NCBI RefSeq assembly: GCF_002356335.1 | Contig: NZ_AP018165.1 | Span: forward strand, 3,906,001-3,970,000 | Length of the DNA stretch: 64,000 bases | Source of the DNA: [Mycobacterium] stephanolepidis | Lineage (GTDB): Bacteria > Actinomycetota > Actinomycetes > Mycobacteriales > Mycobacteriaceae | Reading direction: 5' to 3' | Notes under the pieces: generated by a model | What the model was told of the DNA's origin: nothing | What the model saw: only the letters and a program-made list of their open reading frames with translations | The model's database searches: none | Made by a program: the position numbers and the translations under genes | Shown: piece by piece, positions 1-10,689 of the stretch | How positions within the stretch are numbered: position 1 is the stretch's first letter | Layout: every line of letters begins with the position of its first letter

Positions 1-942
1 CGGCGGAAAGAGCCGAGGCCCGCTGCGGCCACTCACGATCGGACCTGCCAGGGTGACCACGCCGATGGTCCGCCGCGACGCCCGCCCGGGCAGGGCGGGC
101 AGGCTCGGCACCTGTGGCCGGGTGGCTCGGGCATAGCGCGCCAGATACAGCAGCGGGGGTTCCTTCTCGGCCTGCACACCGGTCAATTCACCGATGCGCG
201 CATACGCCTCATCGCGATATCCGATGCGGTCGACCAGACCGGCCGCCACCGCATCGGTACGCCGCAACGGCGCCCGGTCTGCCAGGGCGTCCACCTCGGC
301 CGGGTCGAGCTTGCGTGATACGGCGACACCGTCGCGAACCTGTTCGGACAGACTCTCCAGCAGCCGCCCATCGGCTTCCCTCTGCGCCTCGGTGTAGCCG
401 TCCTCGGTGAACAGGTTGGCCGCCGATTTGTACTGACCGCGAGTGAGAAACTCCGCCTCAACCCCGGCCTTGTCGAGAGCACCGCGCAGGAAGGTTCCGC
501 TGGCCGCGAATCCGATGAGTCCAACGGTGCCGGAGGGTTGCATCCACACCTCGCCGAAGGCCGACGCCAAGTAGTAGGCCAGGGTGCCCGGATAGGTTTC
601 GGACCACGCCACGCTCGGCTTGACCGCGCTGAACGCCTCGATGGCGGCCCGGAGCTCTTGGACGGCTCCGGCTGCGGCGGGCGGGATCTGCACCCGGGCG
701 ATGAGACCGGCCACCCGCGGATCGTCGATCGCACGGTGGATGGCGGCGATGGTGTGCCGCAGCGACAGTGGCCTGCTCGCCCCGGAGAAGACCAGGCCCA
801 GTGGATCGAAGTTGGCGGTTTCCGGCGGCACCTCGAGCAGGTCGAGCTCCAGGATGCAGTCCCGGGGTACTCCCCGGTGACGCGCGGTGTCGACCTTGGC
901 CAGCAGGTCGTTGACGTCCGTGGGCGTGGTGAAGGCGAACAT
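1..942 (-). CDS. sppA: Signal peptide peptidase SppA (protease IV), 3' end off window
   Basis: Membrane-associated serine protease of the S49 family, which degrades cleaved signal peptides. The frame is open from an ATG at 942 (MFAFTTPTDVNDLLAK) to the left edge, so about 314 residues are present and the C-terminus is missing. The N-terminal S49 repeat is visible: ETYPGTLAYYLASAFGEVWMQ, then GLIGFAASGTFLRGALDKAG and FLTRGQYKSAAN, where the Lys of the K-S segment is the expected catalytic-domain lysine. A second repeat begins at RRTIGVVTLAGPIVSG. This is the 67-kDa two-repeat type rather than the short SppA. In M. tuberculosis sppA directly follows rplO; here four plus-strand genes lie between them. 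No convincing signal anchor is seen at the N-terminus. Confidence 0.85.
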   Translation of the reverse strand, partial: MFAFTTPTDVNDLLAKVDTARHRGVPRDCILELDLLEVPPETANFDPLGLVFSGASRPLSLRHTIAAIHRAIDDPRVAGLIARVQIPPAAAGAVQELRAAIEAFSAVKPSVAWSETYPGTLAYYLASAFGEVWMQPSGTVGLIGFAASGTFLRGALDKAGVEAEFLTRGQYKSAANLFTEDGYTEAQREADGRLLESLSEQVRDGVAVSRKLDPAEVDALADRAPLRRTDAVAAGLVDRIGYRDEAYARIGELTGVQAEKEPPLLYLARYARATRPQVPSLPALPGRASRRTIGVVTLAGPIVSGRSGPRLFPP

Positions 943-1047
943 GCCTTGAGCGTACCGACGAATGCGGCCACGCTCCCAGCTACAAATCCGTGCTGCCGTT
1001 CTGCTCGGCGCGTAGGGTCTGAACCATTCGCTGGCGGAGGGGCAACG

Positions 1048-2634
1048 ATGACACGTGCACAGAAGACAACGGCCAAGAAATTGTTGGCCCGGGTCGCTGC
1101 GGTACTCGCGGTCACCACGGTATCGGGGTGTATCGATACGTCCGGGTCACGCGAACTCACCCCATCACAATCGACGTCATCGACGACGGCCGCCCCCGCC
1201 CGCAGCTATCCGGGTTTGTTTCCCGAGTATCGCGGCAAGTTTCACCCCAACCACACCGATCTGGGCGGGCGGAACAATGCCGAGCTTGCCGGTCTACTGC
1301 CTGTGGCTGCGGACTTTCCCGGACAAGGGGACACGCGCACACCTGACATCGCCTCCGATGACGGCTCCGGGCTGGGCATGCATGGCCAGACGGATGGTGA
1401 GACGCGGCCGCCCGAATGCCTGTACACACCGTTCGGTAAATCCTTTTCGAGGGCGCCGGACGGTTCGGACTGGAACCTCTATTACGCGGCCTCGACGCTG
1501 CACGAAGCGGATCCTGCCGGTGGCCGCATCGTCGTCACGGTGAATCGTGAACGCGAAGACACCGATGTATTCGCGTTGACCACCGACTGGATCAAGAAAT
1601 GCGGTCAGTACGACAAGGCGTTCCCGACATTCGCCAAGCCGGAGGTGCGTAATCGGCACGTCACCGATACCTTCGCGCCCGGACCGATCGTCGACGGAGT
1701 GCAGACCTACGTCTACACCAGCGCCGGCACCGACCTCGATGACACCTCCGCCGACAAACAGTCGTCGGGGGTGCGCGGACAACGCATCCTGCTCGCCAGG
1801 GTGCGCTCGGTCGTGTTCGAGGTGGAAGGCACCGATCCGATGGACGCGGGCCTGCTGGACCAGCTGATGGCCACCACCATCGCCAACGCCAACGCCAAGC
1901 ATGCGCCGCCGCCCGCCGACCAGAACGCCGGACGATTGGCCGGGCTGCCGACCTGCGACACCGTCGCGGCCCAACCCGGAAATCCGCAACCCGATCCGGC
2001 GCTGGACTGCACAATTCGCACCTCGGATGGCAGCGGGGTGATCTTCGAGGTGCTCGGCACTCCAGCAGGAACCATCCGTGTGTTCAACGGCAGCGGCGCA
2101 CAGCTGCAATCCATTCGTGTCCCCAATTCGATCTTCCAGCAACGCGTGCCCTTCCTGCAGGACCTGGATCAGGACAAGCGCGAGGAACTGCTGGTGGTCA
2201 GGGCGACCGGCGACCCCGCGGGCGACCTCATGGATGTATGGCGGTCGCGGCCCAACTCCGATCAATTCGACATGACCGGAACGATTTTCGGCGTCCCGAG
2301 GTTCTGGCTGACATCCGATCGATTCATCGGAATCTTCTCGCGCAACGGCGCCGACGCCGGGGTGGCAGCGCTGTTCCGGTTCGTCGACAACAAGCTGGCG
2401 GTGCTGGCACTGCTGGACACCGAGAGGCGCGTCGACAACAAGCCACTCGACGATCCGAAGTGGCGCCTCAACGCCAACGTCAAATGCGCGATGAACGTCT
2501 CCGATGACCCGCCGGGAGCGCTGGGGGCACGGATGGATGCGTTACGCGCAGCCGGCGTCGACCCAGCCACGGCCGCGGAACATTTCTGCCTGCAGCCGTG
2601 GGTGCCCACGCTGTACCGGCAGGGCACACGATGA
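1048..2634 (+). CDS. Two-domain lipoprotein with C-terminal Ca-loop domain
   Basis: Exported lipoprotein of 528 residues, function unknown. The start is the ATG after GGAGGGG; the frame is open further upstream but the signal peptide begins here. A basic n-region (TRAQKTTAKK), a hydrophobic core and the lipobox VSGC give a lipidated Cys near residue 28, followed by a Ser/Thr-rich linker. Residues about 60-290 form a first domain resembling mycobacterial secreted DUF5642-like proteins (low certainty). Residues about 300-528 form a second domain with conserved Cys and an FG-GAP/VCBS-like acidic loop (LQDLDQDKREELLVV). That second domain is clearly homologous to the whole mature protein encoded next door. 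The divergent neighbour is sppA, whose start lies about 105 bases away, so the short gap holds both promoters. Confidence 0.8.
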   Translation: MTRAQKTTAKKLLARVAAVLAVTTVSGCIDTSGSRELTPSQSTSSTTAAPARSYPGLFPEYRGKFHPNHTDLGGRNNAELAGLLPVAADFPGQGDTRTPDIASDDGSGLGMHGQTDGETRPPECLYTPFGKSFSRAPDGSDWNLYYAASTLHEADPAGGRIVVTVNREREDTDVFALTTDWIKKCGQYDKAFPTFAKPEVRNRHVTDTFAPGPIVDGVQTYVYTSAGTDLDDTSADKQSSGVRGQRILLARVRSVVFEVEGTDPMDAGLLDQLMATTIANANAKHAPPPADQNAGRLAGLPTCDTVAAQPGNPQPDPALDCTIRTSDGSGVIFEVLGTPAGTIRVFNGSGAQLQSIRVPNSIFQQRVPFLQDLDQDKREELLVVRATGDPAGDLMDVWRSRPNSDQFDMTGTIFGVPRFWLTSDRFIGIFSRNGADAGVAALFRFVDNKLAVLALLDTERRVDNKPLDDPKWRLNANVKCAMNVSDDPPGALGARMDALRAAGVDPATAAEHFCLQPWVPTLYRQGTR

Positions 2635-2641
2635 GGTGCGC

Positions 2642-3442
2642 ATGACACAGCGGCACGCCACCGTACTTCTCGCCGCAGGGTTGGCCCTCGCGGCGTGCAC
2701 ACATGGTGGCATCCATCACTCCGGAACACCGACGAGCTCGGTGCCGAGTCGGCTGGACTCTCTACCGCTGTGCTCGTCGATCAAGCCGCAGGCCATCGAA
2801 CCCGATCCAGACCCTGCACTGGATTGCGTGCTGAGGTCCAAAGATTCGGCGAAGCTGACATTCGAGGTGCTGGGCACGCCGCCCATCACCGTCAAGGTGT
2901 ACGAGCCCAACGGAACTGAGCGGCAGACCTTTACCGTTCCCGTCAACAAACCGGAACGAACTCCGCCGCTTCTGGCCGATCTGGATCGCGACGGCCGCGA
3001 TGAGCTGATCGTGGTGGACACCGTGGGCTCCGACGGCGATGTCCTGAATGTGTGGCGGGTCAACAAAGATGGGAAGTTCGCTCACGCGGGACAGGTGATC
3101 GGCTATCCGGATTTCCGGACCACCGATGAACACTTCACCGCGTTCTACGCCAGTACCGGCGCCGGTTCGGGCAGGGTTTCCCTCTACCGGTTCGTCAACG
3201 ACAAGGTCGTCGGACTCGGCTCGCTCTTCGTGCAGGCAGCGGACTGGCCGGATCCACCCGAGCCCGCCCGTACCTGGTACACCGACGGAAACACGCTGTG
3301 TTCCTTCAACTACGACGACGTTCCCCCAGGGCAAGCCGAGAAGACCAACCAGGCCTTGACGGAAGCGGGCGTCGACCCACCCTCCGCACAGGACCGATTC
3401 TGCAAGCAGGCCTGGGTCGCCGACATCTACCGGAAGCGTTAA
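2642..3442 (+). CDS. Lipoprotein, paralogue of upstream C-terminal domain
   Basis: 266-residue lipoprotein. The ATG is 7 bases after the preceding stop, so the two genes are almost certainly cotranscribed. MTQRHATVLLAAGLALAACTHGG is a signal peptide with lipobox LAAC. The mature protein aligns end to end with the C-terminal domain of the upstream lipoprotein. Shared blocks are DPALDC, FEVLGTP, a D-x-D-x-D-G-R-D-E loop (LADLDRDGRDELIVVD) that looks like a calcium-binding FG-GAP/VCBS turn, LYRFV(N/D)(N/D)K, and a C-terminal AGVDP...FC(K/L)Q.WV. It appears to be a tandem partial duplication. The biochemical role is unknown; an adhesion or sensor role is only a guess from the fold. Confidence 0.8.
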   Translation: MTQRHATVLLAAGLALAACTHGGIHHSGTPTSSVPSRLDSLPLCSSIKPQAIEPDPDPALDCVLRSKDSAKLTFEVLGTPPITVKVYEPNGTERQTFTVPVNKPERTPPLLADLDRDGRDELIVVDTVGSDGDVLNVWRVNKDGKFAHAGQVIGYPDFRTTDEHFTAFYASTGAGSGRVSLYRFVNDKVVGLGSLFVQAADWPDPPEPARTWYTDGNTLCSFNYDDVPPGQAEKTNQALTEAGVDPPSAQDRFCKQAWVADIYRKR

Positions 3443-3461
3443 CCGGACGTACCGTGGTGGG

Positions 3462-4388
3462 ATGCGGTTCTCGATCTCCATTCCCCAGTTCGATACCGGC
3501 AGCTTCGATGCCGAGGGCGTCCGCTCCTATCTGAAGCGCGCCGAGGAGCTTGGCTTCGAGGGCGGCTGGACTCTGGAACAGACCATCGGTTCTTCACCGA
3601 TCATCGCGCCCCTGGAATTACTGGCATATGCGGCGGCATGTACCACACGCTTGCGCCTTGGTGTCGCGGTGCTCGTTGCCTCGCAACATGATCCGCTACA
3701 GCTGGCCTCCGCCGTCACCGCGGTGGACCGTCTCAGTCACGGACGCCTGGACGTCGGAGTCGCCCCCGGTGGCGGCTTCCGCAACTTCGCCGCATTCGGT
3801 GTGGACAAGACGACCTTCATCGCGAGCTTCACCGAGGGGCTCGATCTGATGAAACTGGCGTGGTCGGACCGGGAACGCATCACCTTTCACGGGCGCTTCC
3901 GGGATGTCGAGGATCTGGCGATCGAGCCCAAGCCCGTTCAACGGCCGCATCCACCTATCTGGTTCGGCGGGCATGCTCCCGCTGCACTGGCCCGGGCGGT
4001 GCGCCACGGCGACGCGTTCCTCGGCGCGGGGTCTTCCACCACGGCCGCCTTCGCGCAGTCGGTCACCCAGCTTCGCGGCTTGTTAGGTGCTCAGGGAAGG
4101 GACGCTGCTCAATTCCCGATCGGCAAGCGCGTCTACCTGATGGTCGACGACGACCGGGACCTCGCCCGCACCCGCGTCGAGAAAGGGTTGCGCCGGATCT
4201 ATGGCGAGATGAAGGGCATCGACGCGGTGCCGGTGTGGGGCACTCCCGACGAGGTCGCCGCCGGCCTGCGTGAGGTAGCCGAGGCAGGTGCGGAGATGAT
4301 CCTGCTCAATCCCGTCGGCGACGGCGTGGCGGACGATCGCGAGCAGATGGAACGTCTTGCCGCCGAAGTCATCACCCAACTGACCTAG
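3462..4388 (+). CDS. LLM-class (luciferase-like) flavin/F420 oxidoreductase
   Basis: 308-residue bacterial luciferase-like monooxygenase-fold enzyme. MRFSISIPQFDTGSFD opens the TIM barrel. LRLGVAVLVASQHDPLQLASAVTAVDRLSHGRLDVGVAPGGG is the diagnostic flavin/F420-binding segment, and PKPVQRPHPPIWFGGHAPAALARAVRHGDAFLG is the conserved later strand. In mycobacteria most members use F420, but this family also contains FMNH2 monooxygenases, so cofactor and substrate cannot be told from sequence. It starts 19 bases after the lipoprotein stop and is followed 48 bases later by a serine hydrolase, so the four plus-strand genes may form one unit. Confidence 0.85.
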   Translation: MRFSISIPQFDTGSFDAEGVRSYLKRAEELGFEGGWTLEQTIGSSPIIAPLELLAYAAACTTRLRLGVAVLVASQHDPLQLASAVTAVDRLSHGRLDVGVAPGGGFRNFAAFGVDKTTFIASFTEGLDLMKLAWSDRERITFHGRFRDVEDLAIEPKPVQRPHPPIWFGGHAPAALARAVRHGDAFLGAGSSTTAAFAQSVTQLRGLLGAQGRDAAQFPIGKRVYLMVDDDRDLARTRVEKGLRRIYGEMKGIDAVPVWGTPDEVAAGLREVAEAGAEMILLNPVGDGVADDREQMERLAAEVITQLT

Positions 4389-4436
4389 ACGGCTGAATCA
4401 CCGTCCGGCCCGCATGCCCGATGGTATGACTGTCAG

Positions 4437-5666
4437 ATGACGCTCAAGATGACGGTGTCACCTGCTCTGATCGGCGGCGGTGTCGATGAGGGGTACGGCA
4501 AGATCGCCGATGCATTCCGCGCCAACTTCGCGCGCGGAGACGAGATCGGTGCCGCATTCTCGGTATACCGCGACGGTGTGAAGGTCGTCGACATGTGGGG
4601 TGGCTACCGTAACGGCCTCACCAAGGACCCGTGGCGTGAAGACACCATAGTCAATATGTTTTCTACTACCAAAGGTGTTGCATCTCTTACTGTTTCCGTC
4701 GCGGCATCGCGCGGGCTGGTCGACTACGACGCAAAGGTCGCGGACTACTGGCCGGAGTTCGCGCAGGCCGGCAAGGCCAATGTCACAGTACGTCAACTGC
4801 TGTCCCACCAAGCCGGGTTGCCCGCACTCGACGCGCCGCTGAAACTGGCAGACCTGACCGACCCGATCAAGGTGTCCGCGGTGCTTGCCGCCCAAAAACC
4901 AGCGTGGACACCGGGAACCCGACATGGCTATCACGCACTCACCCTGGGCTGGTACGAATCCGAGCTCATCCGTCGCACCGACCCTGCCGGCCGCACCATC
5001 GGACGGTTCTTCGCCGACGAGATCGCCGCTCCTCTGAGCCTGGACCTACACATCGGATTACCCGCCTCGGTGGACCGCGGCCGGGTGGCCGAACTGCATG
5101 GCTGGAAGCGGCGGGAAGCGCTGCTACACCTCAACACCATGCCGCCCCGATTTGTACTGGGACTTCTGAACCCTCGCGGCCTGACCGGCCGAAGCGCCAA
5201 CCTGCCCAACGATATCGACGCGATGACCGACTTCAACCAAGAGAAGGTGCGCACCGTCGAGATGCCCGCCGCCAATGGGATCGGCTCGGCCCGCTCGGTG
5301 GCTCGCGCATACGGTTGCGCGGCAACCGGTGGGGCCGAACTCGGTCTGACACCGGCGACCCTCGAAACAGTGACAGAACCCGCCGTTCCCCCCAGCAGAG
5401 GCATCCGCGACAAGGTGCTACATGTCGACTCGGTGTTCTCGCTGGGGTACTGCAAACCGTTCCGGGACTGCATCTTCGGGTCGTCCGGCAAGGCGTTCGG
5501 AACCCCCGGGCTCGGAGGCTCGTTCGGCTTTGCCGACCCTGACACCGGTGTCGGATTCGCCTACGTGATGAATCGATTGGGCTTTCACCTGTTCAGCGAT
5601 CCCCGCGAACTCGCGCTACGTCAGGCACTGTTTCGGGATGTGCTGGGCACACGTCCGCAGACATAA
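4437..5666 (+). CDS. Beta-lactamase-fold serine hydrolase / family VIII esterase
   Basis: 409-residue cytoplasmic esterase/beta-lactamase-related protein (Pfam Beta-lactamase, EstB/LipL-like). The S-x-x-K catalytic motif is STTK at residues 76-79 (MFSTTKGVASL). The second-motif tyrosine is probably in TPGTRHGYHALTLGWYE. GTPGLGGSFGFADPDTGVGFAYVMN is the usual C-terminal substrate-side strand. There is no signal peptide, which argues against a periplasmic beta-lactamase and for a lipid or ester hydrolase as in mycobacterial Lip proteins. The start is the ATG at 4437; a second in-frame ATG four codons on is possible. It converges on rplO, with a palindromic repeat and a terminator between them. 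Confidence 0.85.
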   Translation: MTLKMTVSPALIGGGVDEGYGKIADAFRANFARGDEIGAAFSVYRDGVKVVDMWGGYRNGLTKDPWREDTIVNMFSTTKGVASLTVSVAASRGLVDYDAKVADYWPEFAQAGKANVTVRQLLSHQAGLPALDAPLKLADLTDPIKVSAVLAAQKPAWTPGTRHGYHALTLGWYESELIRRTDPAGRTIGRFFADEIAAPLSLDLHIGLPASVDRGRVAELHGWKRREALLHLNTMPPRFVLGLLNPRGLTGRSANLPNDIDAMTDFNQEKVRTVEMPAANGIGSARSVARAYGCAATGGAELGLTPATLETVTEPAVPPSRGIRDKVLHVDSVFSLGYCKPFRDCIFGSSGKAFGTPGLGGSFGFADPDTGVGFAYVMNRLGFHLFSDPRELALRQALFRDVLGTRPQT

Positions 5667-5677
5667 GCCCTCCGTGA

Positions 5678-5741
5678 CGCCGAGTGCATACCGCACGCAG
5701 GCAGTTCCCGCGATAGCTCTGCACCTGGTATGCACTCGGCG
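5678..5741. repeat. REP-like palindromic repeat, copy 1
   Basis: Perfect 15-base inverted repeat: the left arm 5678-5692 reads CGCCGAGTGCATACC and the right arm 5727-5741 is its exact complement, around a 34-base loop. The left half (CGAGTGCATACCGCACGCAG) recurs with one change at 20428-20447. Both copies sit just downstream of a plus-strand gene and before a ribosomal operon terminator, so this looks like a dispersed intergenic palindrome rather than a gene-specific operator. Confidence 0.75.
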
Positions 5742-5745
5742 AAGC

Positions 5746-5781
5746 AGAAAGGGCGCCCACCCGAAGGTGGACGCCCTTTCT
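5746..5781. terminator. Bidirectional Rho-independent-type terminator
   Basis: Near-perfect hairpin AGAAAGGGCGCCCACC / loop CGAA / GGTGGACGCCCTTTCT with one mismatch. It lies between the convergent hydrolase gene and rplO and can serve both. Flanking A/T tracts are short, as is usual in mycobacteria. Confidence 0.85.
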
Positions 5782-5793
5782 GGAAAGCGGTTA

Positions 5794-6234
5794 CTAGGCC
5801 TCGTTGACCGATCCGCCTGCGGCGGTGATCTTCTCGCGGGCCGAGTCGCTGAACTTGTTGGCAGTCACCGACACCTTGACCTTGAGGTCTCCGTTGCCGA
5901 GCACCTTCACCAGCTCGTTCTTGCGCACCGCACCCTTGGCAACCAGGGCCTCGATGGTGACGTCGCCACCCTCGGGGAACAGCCGCTCGATGTCGGCAAC
6001 GTTCACCACCTGGTATTCGGTGCGGAAGCGGTTCTTGAAGCCCTTGAGCTTCGGGAGCCGCATGTGGATGGGCATCTGCCCACCTTCGAAGGTCACCGGC
6101 ACGTTCTTACGTGCCTTGGTGCCCTTGGTACCGCGACCCGCGGTCTTACCCTTGGAACCCTCACCACGACCGACGCGGGTGCGCTCGGTCTTGGAGCCCG
6201 GGGCCGGGCGTAGATGATGCAGTTTGATGGTCAT
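5794..6234 (-). CDS. rplO: 50S ribosomal protein L15
   Basis: 146 residues, full length. The N-terminus [42 protein letters not shown] and the C-terminal [40 protein letters not shown] are typical of actinobacterial L15, a late-assembly 23S rRNA-binding protein. The start codon shares one base with the rpmD stop (TAATG), so translation is coupled. It is the last gene of this ribosomal unit; secY and adk, which follow in many bacteria, are not next to it. Confidence 0.97.
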   Translation of the reverse strand: MTIKLHHLRPAPGSKTERTRVGRGEGSKGKTAGRGTKGTKARKNVPVTFEGGQMPIHMRLPKLKGFKNRFRTEYQVVNVADIERLFPEGGDVTIEALVAKGAVRKNELVKVLGNGDLKVKVSVTANKFSDSAREKITAAGGSVNEA

Positions 6235-6416
6235 TACTTCACGTCCTCGACGGTGACCAGGTGGCGAACCACCTGGAGCAGGCCGCGGGTCTGCGCGTTG
6301 TCCTCACGGACAACGGTCTGGCGAATCTTGCGCAGGCCCAGTGTCTTCAACGATTCGCGCTGCTTCCACCGGGATCCGATGGTGCTGCGCACCTGGGTGA
6401 TCTTCAGATCAGCCAT
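6234..6416 (-). CDS. rpmD: 50S ribosomal protein L30
   Basis: 60 residues: [20 protein letters not shown], then [23 protein letters not shown] and a short C-terminal strand, the complete L30 fold. The ATG at 6416 lies inside the last codons of rpsE (8-base overlap), and the stop overlaps the rplO start by one base. This pattern is consistent with translational coupling. Confidence 0.97.
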   Translation of the reverse strand: MADLKITQVRSTIGSRWKQRESLKTLGLRKIRQTVVREDNAQTRGLLQVVRHLVTVEDVK

Positions 6417-7071
6417 GGCTGCCTCCCTGTGCTGCCGCAGCTGCGAACTCGGCGCGGGCCCGGAGCATGCCGGCCGGTGCCACGTCCTCGATGGGCAGAC
6501 CGCGCCGGGCCGCAACCTCTTCGGGGCGCTGCAGCTGCTTAAGCGCCGCGACGGTTGCATGGACCACGTTGATGGCGTTGTCGCTACCCAGCGACTTGGC
6601 CAGGATGTCGTGCACACCGGCGCATTCCAGCACTGCGCGGGCAGCACCACCGGCGATCACACCGGTACCGGCCGAGGCCGGACGCAGCATGACGACTCCG
6701 GCGGAATCCTCGCCCTGAACCGGGTGGACGATGGTGCCACCGATGAGCGGAACGCGGAAGAAGTTCTTGCGAGCCTCGTCCACACCCTTGGCGATGGCGG
6801 CCGGAACTTCCTTGGCCTTGCCGTAGCCAACGCCCACCAGGCCGTTGCCGTCTCCGACGATCACCAGTGCGGTGAAGCTGAACCGGCGACCACCCTTGAC
6901 GACCTTGGAGACGCGGTTGATGGTGACAACGCGCTCCAGGTAGTTGCTCTTCTCGGCGTTGTCACGCCCACCACGACGGTCGTCGCGGTTGTCACGGCGT
7001 CCACGGCCGCCGTCGCGACCCTCGTTGGCGCCGCCCGCATTGTCGGGAGCGCCCGAATTGCGCTGCGCCAT
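6409..7071 (-). CDS. rpsE: 30S ribosomal protein S5
   Basis: 220 residues. The actinobacterial Arg/Asp/Gly-rich N-terminal extension (about residues 10-40) precedes the S5 double-stranded-RNA-binding domain ([24 protein letters not shown]) and the C-terminal domain ([22 protein letters not shown]). Its role is mRNA entry-site proofreading. Two consecutive ATG codons occur at 7074 and 7071; the second is used here because homologues start MA-. GGAAGG lies upstream. The frame is open for 48 codons further but without homology. Confidence 0.95.
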   Translation of the reverse strand: MAQRNSGAPDNAGGANEGRDGGRGRRDNRDDRRGGRDNAEKSNYLERVVTINRVSKVVKGGRRFSFTALVIVGDGNGLVGVGYGKAKEVPAAIAKGVDEARKNFFRVPLIGGTIVHPVQGEDSAGVVMLRPASAGTGVIAGGAARAVLECAGVHDILAKSLGSDNAINVVHATVAALKQLQRPEEVAARRGLPIEDVAPAGMLRARAEFAAAAAQGGSHG

Positions 7072-7102
7072 CATGCATTCCTTCCGTTGAAAGTCACGAA
7101 CA

Positions 7103-7510
7103 TCAGAACACCAGCCCGTTCTCGCGGGCGGCGTCTGCGAGTGCGGCAATCCGGCCACCGTAGGTGTAGCCACCGCGGTCGAACACCACGGTGTCCACGC
7201 CTGCAGCCTTCGCACGCTCGGCGATCAGCTGACCGACCCGAGCACTGCGTGCCTTCTTGTCGCCGTCCACTGCCTGCACGTCGGGCTCGATGGACGAGGC
7301 CGCCGCCAGAGTGGTGCCGGTGAGATCGTTGACCAGCTGCACATGGATGTGGCGGGCCGAACGGTTGACGACCAGACGTGGCCGCGCGTCCGTGCCGGAC
7401 ACCTTCTTGCGCAGACGTGCGTGGCGGCGCAGACGCGAGGTGCGGCGCACCTCCGAGACACTCTTGCCCACGGGCTCGTGCTGCTTCGCTTCTGTCTTCG
7501 TTTGAGCCAT
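7103..7510 (-). CDS. rplR: 50S ribosomal protein L18
   Basis: 135 residues. The basic N-terminus contains [25 protein letters not shown], followed by [24 protein letters not shown] and [21 protein letters not shown] at the C-terminus, the 5S rRNA-binding L18 signature. The start is the ATG at 7510 (MAQTK), matching other mycobacteria. A GTG two codons earlier (7516) overlaps the rplF stop as GTGA and could also be used. Confidence 0.96.
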   Translation of the reverse strand: MAQTKTEAKQHEPVGKSVSEVRRTSRLRRHARLRKKVSGTDARPRLVVNRSARHIHVQLVNDLTGTTLAAASSIEPDVQAVDGDKKARSARVGQLIAERAKAAGVDTVVFDRGGYTYGGRIAALADAARENGLVF

Positions 7511-7512
7511 GG

Positions 7513-8052
7513 TCACTTACCTGTCTTTCCGACCTTGCGGCGGATCTGCTCACCCTCGTAGCGAATGCCCTTGCCCTTGTACGGGTCGGGGCGACGCAGG
7601 CGGCGGATGTTGGCCGAGATCTGGCCAACCTTCTGCTTGTCGATTCCGCTGACCGAGAACTTGGTGGGGGTCTCGACCGCGAACGTGATGCCCTCAGGCG
7701 CCTCGATCAGCACCGGATGGCTGTAACCGAGCGCGAACTCCAGGTTCGATCCCTTGGCGACGACGCGGTAACCCACGCCGAAGATCTCCATCTTGGTGGT
7801 GTAACCCTGCGTCACACCGGTCACCAGGTTGGCGATCAGGGTGCGGGACAACCCGTGGAGCGAGCGGTTACGACGCTCGTCATCGGGACGGGTCACCACG
7901 ATGGCGCCATCGTCGTTGCGCGAGACCGCAATCGGCTCGCTCACTGTCAGTTCCAGAGTGCCCTTGGAACCCTTGACGGAGATGTTCTGGCCGTCGATGT
8001 TGACGTCCACTCCGGCGGGAACCAGCACTGGCTGCTTTCCAATACGCGACAT
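7513..8052 (-). CDS. rplF: 50S ribosomal protein L6
   Basis: 179 residues, full length. [17 protein letters not shown] and a duplicated L6 fold; the C-terminal [19 protein letters not shown] is the near-invariant L6 signature next to the sarcin-ricin loop and factor-binding centre. It starts 15 bases after rpsH and overlaps or abuts rplR, so it belongs to the same operon. Confidence 0.97.
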   Translation of the reverse strand: MSRIGKQPVLVPAGVDVNIDGQNISVKGSKGTLELTVSEPIAVSRNDDGAIVVTRPDDERRNRSLHGLSRTLIANLVTGVTQGYTTKMEIFGVGYRVVAKGSNLEFALGYSHPVLIEAPEGITFAVETPTKFSVSGIDKQKVGQISANIRRLRRPDPYKGKGIRYEGEQIRRKVGKTGK

Positions 8053-8067
8053 GTTTCTAGTCCTCCC

Positions 8068-8466
8068 CTACCAGACGTACGCGAGGACTTCGCCGCCCAC
8101 GCCCTGTCGGGCCGCCTGGCGGTCGGTAAGCAGGCCAGTGGACGTGGAGATGATAGCCACGCCGAGGCCACCGAGAACCTTGGGCAGATTTGTGGATTTT
8201 GCGTATACACGCAGACCGGGCTTCGACACGCGACGCAGACCGGCGATGCTGCGCTCACGGCTGGGGCCGTACTTGAGCGAGACAACCAGGCTCTTGCCCA
8301 CGCGGGCGTCCTCGGTGCGGTAATCGGTGATGTAGCCCTCGCGCTTGAGGATCTCGGCGATATTGGCCTTGATCTTCGAGTGCGGCAGGGTCACCTCATC
8401 GTGGTATGCCGAGTTGGCATTGCGCAGACGTGTCAGAAAGTCTGCGATCGGATCAGTCATAGTCAT
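8068..8466 (-). CDS. rpsH: 30S ribosomal protein S8
   Basis: 132 residues starting [25 protein letters not shown] and ending [22 protein letters not shown], the canonical S8 ends. It binds 16S rRNA helix 21 and in many bacteria also represses spc mRNA. The ATG at 8466 gives the same N-terminus as other mycobacteria; an in-frame start a few codons upstream is possible. It is the first gene of its unit here, because the usual upstream neighbour rpsN lies about 7 kb away beyond an insert. A promoter candidate is at 8685-8713. Confidence 0.97.
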   Translation of the reverse strand: MTMTDPIADFLTRLRNANSAYHDEVTLPHSKIKANIAEILKREGYITDYRTEDARVGKSLVVSLKYGPSRERSIAGLRRVSKPGLRVYAKSTNLPKVLGGLGVAIISTSTGLLTDRQAARQGVGGEVLAYVW

Positions 8467-8684
8467 GACAGAGTCCATCAACCTTTCTCGCCGCGGTTCC
8501 CATACAGCACGCTCGTACCGGTTCCCGTAAAGGGCCTGGCACATCCCGCGGTGGGCCTACTGCGAAGTGATCTTCCGTATCTGACCGGGTTCGGTCAGGG
8601 GTCGTGCATCGGTAGTGCGATCCATGGAGTCTGAAAGCACGTACCGACCGGCCATGGGCGAGACACAGCCCAGGCAACCGGTCA

Positions 8685-8713
8685 AGTGTAGGTGACCTGG
8701 ACCTACCGACCAA
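8685..8713 (-). promoter_or_regulatory. SigA-like promoter for rpsH-rplO
   Basis: On the minus strand: TTGGTC (8713-8708), a 17-base spacer, then TACACT (8690-8685). The core TCACCTACACT is identical to that upstream of rplN. The leader to the rpsH start would be about 210 bases. Nothing else is recognised in the 8467-8731 gap. Confidence 0.6.
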
Positions 8714-8731
8714 ATCGGTGACGGCAGCAGG

Positions 8732-9223
8732 TCAGCCGGTCGGCGTCAGCGTGAACGGCAGCCAGTAGGTGCCCGGTCCGTCGTCGGGACATCCCGGTGC
8801 TCCCACGGTGAACGTGCGCTCCCCCGAAAAGCTGCCATCGCCATTCGGCACCAGGAAGTCGGACCGGGCCGCGATCACCGCGCCGCCGTCACCACAGTGA
8901 AACGGATAGTCCGAGGCCGATTCCCATCGATCGCCGTTCCACCGGTAGTCGAACAGTGCGGGGGCATGGGGATTGTCGGCAAGCTCGGCCAGCCGCAACC
9001 AATGCGCCACGCAGCCCTGCGCACCGCAGGTGGTGGTGAAGCTCGCCGCCTGGGTCGAGGGCTCCGAGGCGTCGGGCCTGCCCTCGAACGTCTGCCGCGA
9101 ATGGTCCAGATACGTGTCGTATGTGCCATACAGCGGCACCGGCTCGGGCCGGTCGGCGCGCGCCACACCGGCCCCCGCGAATGCCGTGACGACCGCGAGC
9201 ACCAGCCCGCCGTACCTGCGCAT
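8732..9223 (-). CDS. Secreted protein of unknown function
   Basis: 163 residues. MRRYGGLVLAVVTAFAGAGVARADRPEPVPLYGTYDTYLDHS has a clean Sec signal peptide with cleavage near ARA-DR. The mature part is about 140 residues with paired cysteines (TTCGAQGC, FHCGDGG, APGCPDDG), likely two disulphides, and a beta-rich composition (GSFSGERTFTVGAPG). It resembles short exported proteins widespread in mycobacteria, but no family name is assigned. It is the terminal gene of the 6.5-kb insert that separates rpsH from rpsN; its stop lies just upstream of the rpsH promoter candidate. Confidence 0.75.
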   Translation of the reverse strand: MRRYGGLVLAVVTAFAGAGVARADRPEPVPLYGTYDTYLDHSRQTFEGRPDASEPSTQAASFTTTCGAQGCVAHWLRLAELADNPHAPALFDYRWNGDRWESASDYPFHCGDGGAVIAARSDFLVPNGDGSFSGERTFTVGAPGCPDDGPGTYWLPFTLTPTG

Positions 9224-9279
9224 ATGTCACTGATAACACAGCACATGCACGACCGGAGCCGAACCGCCGAACACGGTCC

Positions 9280-10662
<1,383 letters not shown>

Positions 10663-10689
10663 CTAACCAGGCGGCATAAGACCGCGAGG

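Noticed and set aside
538..1047. N-terminal extension of the first lipoprotein ORF
   Set aside because: It overlaps sppA antisense, and the lipoprotein signal with its ribosome site begins at 1048.
183..1160. 325-codon minus-strand frame over the sppA start
   Set aside because: The correct sppA frame is the one open to the window edge with S49 motifs; this frame has Arg/Ser/Pro-rich shadow composition.
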